DNA of 64,000 bases from Pachysolen tannophilus NRRL Y-2460 (lineage: Eukaryota; Ascomycota; Pichiomycetes; Alaninales; Pachysolenaceae): assembly GCA_001661245.1 (NCBI GenBank), contig KV454011.1:1968135-2032134 (forward strand), read 5' to 3'. Shown piece by piece: positions 1 through 12,800 of the stretch. Under the pieces are notes generated by a model. That model had not been told where the DNA came from, did no database searches, and saw only the letters and a program-made list of their open reading frames with translations. The translations under genes were made by a program, and so were the position numbers. How positions within the stretch are numbered: position 1 is the stretch's first letter; every line of letters begins with the position of its first letter.

Positions 1-695
1 TTATAATTATTTAATTACTAATATGCATATTTTTTATGCCATTGGATGAACCGAGCACCGATGCTATTGACTAACAATAGCAAATTTGTGAGAACGAGTA
101 TTTACAGATAGACAGATAGATAGTACTTTATAAAACGAGTATTAATTATTTGATTATCTAAAAGCCGAGCCCTAGAATGAAAGTATATGATGCAGAAATA
201 GTTGGTTCAAACTTGAAACGGTGCTAACCTTTTACCTGCTACCTCCTACCTGCCTACTTGCTTCCTGCTTCCTATTTAGTTACCAATTGGGAAACTGTTT
301 ATGAAAATGGCTCTTTCCTCATTGGGAATCTTTTTATTAAATACGCTCAAAATACAATTTTTCTCCGAGCGGAATTTTCGTCCCGTTAAAAAAATTATAG
401 TCAGTCAGTCAACTTATGTTTTCGAAATGAGAATTTGTGGCTGAGAACCGACGATTTTTCTGTGTTACCAAATTAGGAAAATTTACCAACCTCCAATGGG
501 CTGAATAATGTATTACTATATTAAACTGAGCTGAACGGTTAGATCACATCGTTAAATCACAATCCCCTTCCCCTATATACAATAAAAAAAAAAGAAGAAA
601 GAACATAAAAACAAAACTAAACTAAAGAAAACAAAATAAGATGAAAAAAAAAAAAAAAAAAAGTTACTAAAAATCATTCATCAGGTTTGTTTGAG
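1..695. other. Intergenic, left edge
   Basis: I see no convincing gene. The stretch is AT-rich with an A-run near 643-661. It holds a C/T-rich simple tract at about 240-275, and CCCCT motifs near 563-574 that resemble stress elements but are untested. It ends at the 3' end of RCF2. Confidence 0.5.
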
Positions 696-1376
696 TTACT
701 CTTTACCTAAGGTTGCATTTACTTCTTTAATTTTTTTGGCCAAATGTCTCTTGGTTACTTCAGGATGTGCTTTTTCAAATTCTTCTCTTTTTTCCTCATC
801 ATTGATGATTTCTTTCCAATTGTCTTCTTCTCTGAAAAGCTTTGGAGCCTTCTTTGAATGTTGCTCTTCGTACATAGACAACCCCATAGAACCTAATAAT
901 AATGCAACAGTAAGGAATTGGGCGTACATTCTTGCTTGAACAAACTTTTGCGTCTTGGTTAGAAGTGGATCTTTGTCAACGTAAACCCATGATCCCCACA
1001 TAGATAGAGCCCATAACCCGGTAATTATCTTATACTTGTGCTCTGAAAGAACTTCAATAGATTTCTCACCCAACGTTAATGAGTGCCATCTTTTATACTC
1101 TTCCAAAGTTCTCTTTTGATCGTACTCAGAAGAATACATCTTCTTGTCGAAATTTTGCGAAGCTAACTCTGATACAATCGAAGTAGTACTAGCAATTGGC
1201 ATAACAACTAATGCAGTCTTGATAGAATAAGAAAGGTTCTTGAACAGCGGATACTTTCTTGGAACGACAGCAAATATACCAAGTGAAATACATGATCCAA
1301 GTAAAAAACCTTTAACAGCACCATTGAATGTGGCCGTGTTCAGAGCCTTAAATTCTTCTTCAGTTAAAACTTTCAT
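696..1376 (-). CDS. RCF2: Respiratory supercomplex factor 2 (HIG1 domain protein)
   Basis: 226 codons, close to the roughly 224 of S. cerevisiae Rcf2. The first ATG is at 1376; a TTG two codons upstream is not a likely start. The N-terminal half has two hydrophobic segments (about residues 20-40 and 52-72). The C-terminal half has the HIG1-type pair of membrane helices around a QKFVQARMYAQ motif, then a charged tail rich in Glu and Lys. The family sits in the inner mitochondrial membrane and associates with cytochrome c oxidase and III-IV supercomplexes. That role is known for the family and inferred here. The upstream region to 2065 has no other gene. Confidence 0.85.
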   Translation of the reverse strand: MKVLTEEEFKALNTATFNGAVKGFLLGSCISLGIFAVVPRKYPLFKNLSYSIKTALVVMPIASTTSIVSELASQNFDKKMYSSEYDQKRTLEEYKRWHSLTLGEKSIEVLSEHKYKIITGLWALSMWGSWVYVDKDPLLTKTQKFVQARMYAQFLTVALLLGSMGLSMYEEQHSKKAPKLFREEDNWKEIINDEEKREEFEKAHPEVTKRHLAKKIKEVNATLGKE

Positions 1377-2065
1377 CTTCAAAAATATATTAATCTATAA
1401 AAAACAAAAAAAAAAAAATCTTTCACTACTCAAATAATTGCTAAAATATTAATATACATATATATTTATGAATAGATATATGTAAAGATTTATATGGTTT
1501 TATATGCGATGTTAAAAATCGGATGTCAGATACGACAATTTTACGGAAAAAACAGTGTGTGAAAAAAGTAAAACAAAAAAAAAAAAAAAAAGGTTTACAA
1601 AAAGCAAGTGCCGCGTAACCCGTACACTTCGATAGTAAGGTAATATTAGATAATTTTTAGAGATAATGTATGAACAACAATCGATAACCGTTAGACTAGT
1701 CACACGGAGATGACTCTTAAACATGTCACATTTTATAGTTAGTTTTCAAAATCTTCATGCTCAGTTTATACTAACTCGCTGCATCTCTATATGTAATTTA
1801 ATCCACGCGGTTTATTATGAACTAATCATTAATGACGGTCCCAATACACGACTTCATTTAGTACCACCGCCAACAGTCATCGGATGGCTCTTAGTCTTTG
1901 CGCGCATTTTTGCAGGTAACGCACGCAAGCAAGTAAATACCCACCCACCCACTCACTCACTCACTTAGTAATTACTAATACTATTTCACTAAATGTGGGA
2001 TTATAAAACATATATTATACGTGGGTTTTGATTATACACGACTTTGCTAAATTTCTCTACTACTA
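1377..2065. other. Intergenic between RCF2 and PSH1
   Basis: This holds the RCF2 promoter (minus strand) and the 3' flank of PSH1. Visible are A-runs near 1406-1417 and 1575-1591, and a C-rich simple tract with CCAC and TCAC units at about 1940-1966. A short open frame at 1723-1968 looks random: it has no domain, no family resemblance and biased composition. Confidence 0.5.
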
Positions 2066-3352
2066 CTAATCATCTTCATCATCATCATCATCATCGTGTA
2101 TTCCGATTCTACGAGTACCTGTATTGGAACGAGAATGGGATTGACGCTGTTGTTGAGACCTAGCTGGATTTGGAATTTGATTTTTTCTTCTTGTTACAGT
2201 CACGCGACTGTCTTCCGACTCTTCGTCATCGTCATCGTCTTCTTCTTCTGATGACAAGATTCTTGTTGTGGGTCTTCTCTTTGTTATTGTTACTGACTCA
2301 TCATCATCGGCATCCCCATAATCACTGGAGCTGTGTTCATCTACATTTATAACTTCTGCTCCAGTTGTAGCACTGTGGACTTGACCGTCATTATCCGAAG
2401 AGTCGTCATTATTACTATGGTTATTGTCTCCTTCAACGTACACTGGGAACCCTCCAGAGTTAACGAAATGACCCGAGGAAGCTGCAAAATTAGCATCCTC
2501 GGACCCGCTACTATGTCGTTCATATTCATCAGATACACCATGTAGTCTGTGATAAGCTTCATCAAGTTCATCTAAATCGTTATTAATCTCGTTGAGATCC
2601 CTATGGTCTATAAACGAAGAATCATCGCTTGCTTCATCATCGTCATCTTCTTCACCTTCTTCATCATCGTCGTCATCATCATCATCGCTCCTTATAGTTC
2701 GATCTCCAAAATTAAACCCATAATAATGTATATTTTCACCATCCTCATCACTGTCCATTTCTTCATCTTCATCGTCATCCAAGGGATCCGAAAACACCGC
2801 ACCACAATTCAAACACTGAGTTCCGTGTGCCTCCCAATGACACCTGGAACATCTGGCAACACCATCGGCCCGATCTATAACAACTTCCATCAAATCATGG
2901 AATATACCATTGAACAAATAATCATTTTTGGAATCTATTCTATAATCAGCGGTTAATCTTTTCTCCAAATTTTTCAAAATCTTTTTAAAATCAGGTCGTA
3001 TCTTCACCACCGATTCCAAGAAAGAATCAACAACTTCCCTTAATTTTAAATTTAAAATTGGCAATCTTTTAATATTGGTTCTACATTCGGGACATTTCCG
3101 TTGATTCAGAGTCCACTCCTTCACACAGTTATAACAATAAGTATGGCCACATTGCAACATAAATGGCATCAACATGATTTCTTGACATATAGAACATGTT
3201 ATAGACGAATATACAGTCTTGATTAACTTGATTAATGGCGATTTTTCAGTACAACCTTGTATTATCTCATCAATAGTAACATTGGCATCTTCACCATCCG
3301 ATTCGGCACTACTTTGATGCTTCCTAGTAGTATGCTTTTTTGTCAAATCCAT
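2066..3352 (-). CDS. PSH1: RING-finger E3 ubiquitin ligase, Psh1-like
   Basis: 428 codons from the ATG at 3352. An upstream TTG-started extension of 33 codons is not supported. A C3HC4 RING is clear, starting CSICQEIMLMPF and ending CPECRTNI (about residues 51-90). A second Cys cluster follows (CSRCHWEAHGTQC then CGAVF), matching the CSNCHWE zinc region after the RING in S. cerevisiae Psh1. The C-terminal half is very acidic with long Asp/Glu/Ser runs. In S. cerevisiae, Psh1 ubiquitinates mislocalised CENP-A (Cse4) and limits its spread outside centromeres; the acidic tail may contact histones. The order RING, second Cys cluster, acidic tail is what supports the call. It diverges from DYN1 across 486 bp. 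Confidence 0.8.
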   Translation of the reverse strand: MDLTKKHTTRKHQSSAESDGEDANVTIDEIIQGCTEKSPLIKLIKTVYSSITCSICQEIMLMPFMLQCGHTYCYNCVKEWTLNQRKCPECRTNIKRLPILNLKLREVVDSFLESVVKIRPDFKKILKNLEKRLTADYRIDSKNDYLFNGIFHDLMEVVIDRADGVARCSRCHWEAHGTQCLNCGAVFSDPLDDDEDEEMDSDEDGENIHYYGFNFGDRTIRSDDDDDDDDEEGEEDDDDEASDDSSFIDHRDLNEINNDLDELDEAYHRLHGVSDEYERHSSGSEDANFAASSGHFVNSGGFPVYVEGDNNHSNNDDSSDNDGQVHSATTGAEVINVDEHSSSDYGDADDDESVTITKRRPTTRILSSEEEDDDDDEESEDSRVTVTRRKNQIPNPARSQQQRQSHSRSNTGTRRIGIHDDDDDDEDD

Positions 3353-3838
3353 TTCTATATACACAAGATCACTCAAGATGGTGATTTTAATAATAATAAT
3401 AAGACTGATATGGCTCTCGCTAGATAGATATACATCTAGCTGAGATGACAAAAGAAATATATATATATATGATATATATATATATATATGTATTTACACA
3501 TATACGGATCTCCTCCAGAATTAAAAAAAAAAAAAAAAAAATGCAATGCGGAGAAGTTTTATTTTCTCCGTTTTTACCATCTACGGAAACCAAGCGGAGA
3601 AGTTAAAATTTAGAATCTTCTCCGTTTGTTTTCAAATCAGGAAAGGTAAAAGTAAACAAAAAAGACAAAAGAGAAAACTGTATAGTAATTGTAATGGCAA
3701 AATTGTATAAAAGATCGAAACCTATAGAGTTTTTAGAGGTGAATTTAGTGAATCTATGAATAGCTGATTCAATAAAAGTATTTTTGGGAGGGCGCTTTTA
3801 ATATTGGAGGGCTTTTTTGTCAAGATTTGGATCAAGAT
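3353..3838. promoter_or_regulatory. Divergent promoter PSH1/DYN1
   Basis: 486 bp serving two divergent genes. It contains an (AT)n tract (3456-3490), an 18-base A-run ending at about 3540, and two inverted pairs of CGGAGAA: 3549-3555 with 3564-3570, and 3595-3601 with 3618-3624. CGG/CCG inverted triplets are typical of Zn2Cys6 binding sites. The factor is not identified. Confidence 0.6.
3456..3490. repeat. (AT)n microsatellite
   Basis: Nearly uninterrupted AT dinucleotide tract just upstream of PSH1, broken by a single GA step. Confidence 0.9.
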
Positions 3839-6800
3839 ATGTCTTCCACAATTGAATTAAATCATTTAATTGATTTCATTTTCAGCGTATCCAACACTTT
3901 GCAAAGTTCTAAAAAAGAAGATATAATATATTTTAAGGAAAAAGCGGTGTTACAGTTGTATCTAAATTTTATCAATGATTTATCTTCGAGCAGCTTATTT
4001 ATTTCCAAAAAAATTAAACACGATGATAAGGAAGGAGAAAAAGGGATTAGAAATGAGTTTGAGTTTTTAATAATGGAATCATTATTACAAGATTTCCATG
4101 GTATAGTGTCGACTATTGCAATTATTAAACCAAAGGGGTCTTTGAGCTCTGAAATTCCTTTGGAGGCACAATTACAAGTTTTCAATTTACAACATAACGA
4201 AAAGGAGAAGAATACATTTGAAACTTTAAGAGCGCTAATATCCAATGGGATATCTCCTTATTTTGATTCCTTGACAAATAAAGTTAGTGATGACAATGGT
4301 AATAGCGGTAATGTAGGTGAATACTCATCTATAGAGATAACAAAGAAAAAATTATACGAATTGGTAACATTATTGGGAAATAGTCAGCATAATATTCAAA
4401 CTCCAAATTTATTGATGTCGGTAAATCCAATAATTAAAAAATCTATAGAAAATTATGGAAATGATGCCATTGAACACATAGAGTCACAAAACTTATTGAC
4501 TGACTCTTCATTTCTAAATGAATTACAAAATAGTGTTAATACTTGGATAAAATTATGTCAAGAAGTAACTCATCTAAATCATGATCCGGCATCAGGAACT
4601 GCAGCAGATGAAATAAGTTTTTGGATATCATTAGAAAAAGCTTTATTGTCTATACAGGAACAATTGAGCTCAGCTGAAGTTTCTTTAACTTTAGATGTAT
4701 TAAAAAAGGCAAAAAGATTTCATGCAACGGTTAGTTTTTTGTCTGATACAGGTATTAATGAAGCATTACTTAGAGCTCAGAAATACAACCAATTATTGAA
4801 GGATTTTCCTCTTGATGAAATCTTGTCCTTAACATCTTTTAGTAAGTTAGAAGAAGCTGTAATTTTAGTTTTTAACCATTTGAAAAAATTGAGAGTTACT
4901 GAATACCCAATAAGTAGAGTTTTACCTTTTGTTGAATTGATTTCCGTGGAAGTTGAGATAAGACTTCGAGCCATATTGAAGGAGTACGATTTGCTGGCTT
5001 TACCTTACAACGAATTTAACGATATAATGAATAAAATTAATTTATGTTTTAATACATATGATGAACAATTGAAAGAATTTATAAGTTTAGCTCGAGAACT
5101 ATCTAGAAAAAGATCAGAGAAACTTATTTTAGTAAGAATTAATTCTAAGACTGATACTTTAAAGGAAAAAATTTATCAAATAAATTCATTTAGAAAATCA
5201 CACGAAGAATTGAAAACTACTATACATCTTTTAAATAATGAGGAGTTGAATGATTTATTATCTTATGCTTATGAAAGCATTAAAGTGATAGATATATATG
5301 ACCAAAATAAATGGAATTCAGCTGAAACAATATATAATGAGAGATTAGCTAAAATTGAAGCAATAGTTATTAAGATGTTAAAAGATTCCTTGTCGAATTG
5401 CAAAAATGCAAATGAAATGTTTGGTATATTTGAAAAATTTAGCACTTTGTTGGCAAAGCCAAATATTAGAAATTCTGTTCAAGAATATCAATCGCAACTA
5501 TTGGAAATAATTAAATCCGAAATCCAGAATTTATCATCTCAGTTGATTCAACAAAAAGAGATTTCAAAGTTATTTAATTTAAGAGATTTACCACCTGTAA
5601 CTTCTATGATAATTTGGGCAAAACAAGTTGAAAAAAATTTAAATTTTTTTAGTGACAAATTGCAATTGGTACTAGGTGATGATTGGAAACAATACCCAGA
5701 AGGCCAGAAACTCTATGCTGAACTTTCGGTTTTCAAAAATAAGTTAGATGTTCAACCTCTTTACGAGAGCTGGTTAAAGGACTCGTTACATATGGGAAAC
5801 AATAGTGAAAACTTGAAAATTTTCAAAATAATCAAAGTTAATAATAATAATAATAATGTGAAGTCAGATCAGAAATTTTTTGAAATTGTGATTAATTTTG
5901 ATTATTCAATAATTGACCTTTTCAAGGAAGTAAAACATTTATCATTTTTGAAGTTTAATGTCCCTCACTCAATAAGTTTGAAATCAAGAAATATTCGGAA
6001 AGTGTATCCTAAAATCATTAGTTTATCAGAAACCTTATCTTTGTGGAATCTTGCATTACAAGAAGTGGATAAATTGAGTGATTTGAAAATGTTAATGGAC
6101 CCTGATAAGGAACGCATTATTGAATTAATATCTGGATTAGTAGACATAGAATGGGGAACTTTGATAAAGGCTCAGGACATCGGTGAGGTTGACGACGAAC
6201 TTGATGGAAGCCAAAGCTTTATGAAAGATTTATATGAAATGAAGGTATGGAACAATGTGAATCATTTGGAAGAGGTGACTTTGGTGTTTTATGCGAATTT
6301 AGAATTTTTAAACAAAACAAAGGCATCCTTAATTCAGCTTTTTGAACAATTGGCTATTATCAAATATGATTTTGATGAGTTCAGTAATTTGATTTCAGAA
6401 GTTCAGAAAATTGTTGATGAGATCATTTTAAAAGGGTTTACAAACGTTGGTAATTTGGTTTCTGTGATAAATGAGAAATTATCACAAATATTGACCAATA
6501 AGTGTATCAAAGAACTAGATCTTTGGTACAACTCTGTGAATTTTGATAACTCAGATGATTTGTCAGATGATTTTGATAACGAAAAAAGTCGATTTGTCTC
6601 ATATTTGAAATTCGAAATGATAGTTAAAGATCAAACTATCATGATTTCTCCTATGATTGAATCTGCAAAAGTTTCTTGGCTATTAGGGTTACAAAAATTG
6701 GTTAAGGTAATTTTGGATCAGAAAAAAATTACTTCGGAAAGGTTTGATGTGTTTCAAGTAAATGCAGTAAATGCGAACAGCAAAATAAAAATTGACGAAA

Positions 6801-9800
6801 CCCAAAAGTTAGAAACATTCAGCAGCATTATTTTTTTTATCCTGAGAGATATTGAACGTTGTTTGAATTTGGTAGATTTCAAATTCAAGAAAATTTCAAA
6901 ATACTTGGAGGACTGCTTTAAATTTCAATCATTGTGGGAGTTGCAAATAGAGGATGTTGTTGTGTTCCTTGGTGAGGATGTAGAATCATGGATTTTGCTT
7001 TTGAACGAACTCAAAGAGTCACGGGATGCCTTCGATACCGTTGAAACTTCAAAAAGTTTTGGCTACATAACAATTGATTACGAACACATACAGTTTAAAG
7101 TGACGGCGAAATACGATATTTGGCAAAGACAAATCGCCTTGAAATTTTCTGAGGTTTTGAATTTATCTATGAAAAATTTTCACTCAGCGGTTTTGAATTC
7201 CAGAAAGTCCTTAGAAAAATTAGACTATAAAGACTCTATTCAAGATACTATTAGTTTAATATCCAACATAAACAGGATTCAATTGAACTTGCCGTATTTT
7301 GAAGCGAGGTTAAAATTGATCGAACAGGCCGAATTATTATTAGTCAAAAATAGATTTCGTTTTGGATCTGATTGGTTGACCTCAGAGCAGGTTCACGATG
7401 ATTTCTTTTCCTTAATTGAAATCTTCGATAAAAGATCGAAACTAATTGAAGGTAAAAGGGATTCAATTATTTCCAAGATCAATTCAGAATCTTTGAAAAT
7501 CGAGGACTCCATTTCTACGCTGCTCTTTGACTGGTCCACTGCTAAGCCAGTTTCGGGTAATATTGCACCAGCAGAAGCATTGAAGATTTTGGTAACTTTT
7601 GAAAACAAACTTATTAGTTTAAAGAAATCGAAGGACGATTTAGTTTCGTCGTCTAAAATATTGGGGATTGATCTCAAATTAGTAAGTTCAGTGGAGTCAA
7701 CGTTGGAGGAAATTTCTGATTTAAAAAACGTTTGGAACTCAATTAATGAATTATGGGAAACTCTACTGAATTTTAAGACTCAAAAATGGATTGAGATTTC
7801 CCCCCTTTCTTTGCATCGTCAACTAGATGATTTACTTTCAAAGTCAAGATCAATGCCGCTCAGAATTCGTCAATACACTGCTTTTGAAGGTGCTCAGGAT
7901 ATTATTAAAAATTATATAAAAGCTAATACCCTTGTTACTGATCTTAAATCAGCTATGAAGCTTCGTCATTGGCAAAATCTTTTCAAAAGCTTGAATAAAA
8001 AGTTTGTTTTCACTTCAATGGAAGAAATGACCTTGGGTGATATTTGGGACTTAGACATTTTAGCTAACGAAGGACTTTTTAAGAATATGATTATTCAAGC
8101 TTATGGGGAAAAATCAATTGAGGATAAGCTAAACGATATTAAAGAAACTTGGAAGAATACGACTTTTGATTTATTCAATTATCACGATAAATGCCGATTG
8201 GTTAAAAATTGGGACGTATTATTTCAGATTTGTGAGGACAATTTAAACTCCTTGACCACCATGCGCCATTCTCCTTATTACCTCTTATTTGAACAGGAAG
8301 CATCTCTTTTAGAAGAGCAATTAAATAAGATGTTTTCCTTATTAGATATTTGGATTGAGGTTCAAAAGGAATTTGTTTATATTGATGGCGTATTCGGTGG
8401 TAATAGCGATGTTAGAAAATTATTACCGTTGGAGACATCAAGATTTTCCAACATTAGCTCTGAATTTTTTTTGATCCTAAAAAGTGTTTATAAATCTGCA
8501 ATCGCCATCGATTCTTTGACAGTTTCTGATATCCACAGATCCATGGAGAGAACTTTAGATGTTTTGATTAAAATTAGAAGATCACTATCTGATTATTTGG
8601 AGCAGCAAAGGGATAACTTTCCTAGATTTTATTTTGTTGGGAACGAAGATTTATTGGAAATAATTGGAAATTCGAATGACTTACCTATTATTCTGAAACA
8701 TTTCAAAAAGATGTTTGCCGGTATAGCTGATGCTTCAGTCAAAAAAGAAACAGGCGAGATAACCCATATCATATCAGAAGAAGGAGAACATATAGAATTG
8801 TTTAACAGTGTTCAGTTGAAGGAGAGTCCTCCTTTACATGAATGGTTAGCAGAATTGGAGTTGGAAACTAAAATCACTTTGTCGAAATTATTGGAAAACT
8901 CAATTAATGAATTTTCTAACATATTGGGAAACGACTTTGAAATGGAGTCTTTGGTTTCTTGGATGGATAGCTATCCTTCCCAGATTTGTATTGTTACATC
9001 TCAAGTTTGTTGGACCAAGCTGATTGAACTGGAAATTTTGGGCTCTTCAAATTTAGATGCAGTGAAATCAAATATCATGAAGCTGCTCAAATTTTTGGCC
9101 AAGTTGGTTAATCAGGACCAAAGCTTAATTAAGCGAAGAAAATTTGAAAACTTGATTATTGAATTCATTCATCAAAAAGATATCATCACTTTGTTGGTTG
9201 CAAAGGGGGTCAACAGCATTGACAATTACTCGTGGAGAAGTCAATTAACGTTTTATTACGATTCAGAAAATCCTGATTATTTGAGCCGTTTAATTGTCAG
9301 ACAGGCCAATAGTTCAACGAAGTATGGTTTTGAGTACCTTGGTGTGCCAGCAAGATTAGCTTATACACCATTAATCGACAAGTGTATTTTAGCAATGACT
9401 CAAGCGTTAAATGAACGTAAAGGAGGTTCTCCCTTTGGTCCTGCGGGTACAGGTAAAACGGAGACAATCAAATTTTTATCTCAAAATTTGGGTAAAATGG
9501 TTTATATATTTAATTTTGATGAATCATTTCAGTTTTCATCGATCAGCAGAATTTTACTCGGTATTTGCCAAGTTGGTGCATGGGGTTGTTTTGACGAGTT
9601 CAATAGGTTAGATGAGAAAATGCTCAGTGCTGTTTCAACTCAAATAGAGAAAATAGAACTTGGCCTAAGTTTTCAAACTTCTTCAAACAAGATAGAGCTT
9701 TTAGGAAAACAAACTCTGGTACATCCTGAATCTGGTATATTTGTCACCATGAATCCAGGATATGCTGGTAGATCTACATTACCCGAAAATCTAAAGAAGT

Positions 9801-12800
9801 TGTTTAGAAGTTTTTCAATGAATAAACCCGACAGAGAGGTTATTGCCGAGGTGGTTCTTAACTCCCAGGGATTCACCACAGCAGCATCTTTAGCAAAGAA
9901 AATTGTACCCTTCTTCTCGCAATTAGAGGAAAAGACATCGAGGCAAACACATTACGATTTTGGAGTACGTGCCTTGAAAAGCACATTAATACATTGCGGT
10001 ATAAATAACAGGAAAACGATTGATACGAATCTGGGTGTAGATGAATTGCTCATAGTTTTGAAAAGTTTGGAAGAAACTATAAGACCTAAGTTGACTTCTG
10101 CAGACGAAAAGATTTTCACGAAACTTGAAGATGAATTTTTTGGGCTTAGTTATCAATTGGACAGCCAAGAGGAGCTTATTTCTTGCTTGAAAACGGTTTC
10201 GCAAGTGAGCGGAATTACTCTTTCTTCTGAGTTTATCAAAAAAGTTATTCAGCTTTATCAAATACAATCTACTCATCATGGTATTATGCTTGTTGGAGAA
10301 GCAGGAGTAGGAAAATCTACTATTTGGAAAACCTTACTTTCTGCTTTAGATAGGATTGAAGATTGCGAGAGCATACGTTATATTATTGATTGCAAAGTTA
10401 TTACAAAGGACAAGATATATGGATCGCTTGATCCGATAACTCGTGATTGGACTGATGGTATATTTACCCATATTTTGAGAAGAATTGCCGAAAATTTAAG
10501 AGGAGAGTCGTCTAGGCGGACTTGGATCATATTTGATGGTGATATTGATCCTGAATGGGTAGAAAGTTTGAACAGTGTTTTAGATGATAATAAGATTTTG
10601 ACTTTACCTAATGGTGAAAGAATTTCTTTACCACCAAATGTGAGACTTATTTTTGAAGTTGATACTCTTAGATATGCTACTCCTGCCACAGTAAGTAGAT
10701 GTGGGATTGTTTTTATTGGTAATCCGGTCGTAAATGAAACCGAGTTACTATCGAAATTGGTATTTGATTTTGGGTCTCGGGATGGATTTGACGAAGATTC
10801 AAGTAATCTTTCTTTTCAGAATTTGCAAAAAAGTTATTCCCAGTGTATTTTGAATATTTTGAAGCCAACTGTGCTATCTGAAATTATTCTGAAGGGCTCA
10901 ACTTTAGTGCATTACATGGATTATAACGTTGTTCATACATTGACTATGTTTCAAATGATGTCAAGAGTATTTTTGGACAAGATTCTGTCGTCTGGTTATT
11001 TTGATATTGTGACTGAATTTACAACTAAGGCTGTCTTGCTTTCCTTAGCATGGGCTTTTGCTGGAGATTCTTCAACGGAGGATAGAGAAATGTTCAGCAG
11101 TTTTCTTTTGGATATGTTCAACGAGAATATTCCCGGAGGAACCTTGTTTGATTATACTATAAATTTACCAAACTGTGACTTCGTCACTTTTTTTGTACCA
11201 GAAATTTCGTTAGAAAAGCAAGAACTTTTGAAACCGGATTTACTAATTCCCACAACCGACACTGTGAAACATGAAGAATTGATTTACTCAATTATTCATC
11301 AGCATAAAACGTTGATAATGTGTGGTCCTCCAGGTTCTGGAAAGACAATGACATTGTTTGCTGCGCTACGTAAATCACCAGATTTAGTTTTTGTCGACAT
11401 TAATTTTTCTAAAGAAACTACTCCTGAATTACTCTTGAAGACGTTGGAGCAATATTGTGATTATAAAAAATTGCTGAGTGGAACCATATTAGCTCCGAAA
11501 ATACCAGGAAAATGGTTGGTGATCTTTGCGGATGAATTAAATTTACCTAAAGTTGATAAATTTAATTCCCAAAAAGTAATCAGCTTTATGCGAGAGTTGG
11601 TGGAAAGAGGAGGATTTTACAAAAGCAACCAGTGGATTCATTTGAAAAACGTTCAATTTGTTGGCGCATGTAATCCTCCATCGGATCCAGGTCGACACCT
11701 GCTTTCAATGAGATTTCTCAGGAATACTATGGTTATTTCTGTCAATTATCCGAATAAAAAATCGTTGTGCCAAATATATAATACTTTAATGACTTCAATT
11801 TTTAGAGGAAGTAAGTTGATTCAATATGCCACATTTTTCAGTTCTTCAATAATCGACATTTACCTCAACTTAAAAAGTAAATTTACAGAGGAAATATTCA
11901 GTCCAAGGGATATAACCAGAGTTATAAAAAGTTTCTTTGTCTATCTTGAAGATGCATCGGACTTGGAGAAGGCATTGAGAATTTTACTATTTAATTTATT
12001 GCGTGTGTTCTCTGATAGAATGTCCAAGGAAATCGACAGAATTGAAATATTTGAAATCTACAAAACTGCTTTAGAATCGCATTTCCCGAATATTTCACCC
12101 GAAGTGTTTAAGCAACCACTACTTTATAGTAACTGGTTCTCAATGGGATATGAAGAGGTAAAATATGCCGAATTTCGATCATTTGTTTCAGAAAGGTTAC
12201 GTATATTTTGTGAAGAGGAGACAGATGTACCTTTAGTTTTGTACGACGAGTTATTGGATCATGTATTACGAATTGATAGAGTATTGAGACAACCTCAAGG
12301 ACATATGATATTAATCGGTACAAGCACTAGCGGCAAGACAACGCTAGCGAAGTTTGTTTCATGGGTCAATGGGTTGAAAACTTATAAGTTATTAACAAAT
12401 AGAAAATTTTCTTTGGAAGATTTTGACCAAGAATTACGTGATGTTTTAGTCAGAGTAACAATAAAGAATGAAAAACTTTGCTTTATTGTTGATGAATCTA
12501 ATATCCTTGAGACTGCGTTTTTGGAAAGAATGAACAATCTTTTGTCTAACTGTGAAATTCCTGGACTATTTGACGAGGAAGAAATAAAGGTTATGACAAA
12601 CAGATTAGGATTAGAAGAATCTGAATTCACTAATTTTTTTAAAAATAAAATTTCTGAAAATTTACATGTTATTTTCACTATAAGTGATTCCGATGATATT
12701 CACTCACCAAGAATTCTTTCTTCTCCCGCATTGTTAAATAGATGTGCGGTAAACTGGATGGGCGATTGGTCCAATAAAACATTATATCAAGTTGCAACCT

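Noticed and set aside
1723-1968. Small open frame of 81 codons in the RCF2/PSH1 gap
   Set aside because: It shows no domain or recognisable family, lies partly in a C-rich simple tract, and has a composition unlike neighbouring genes.
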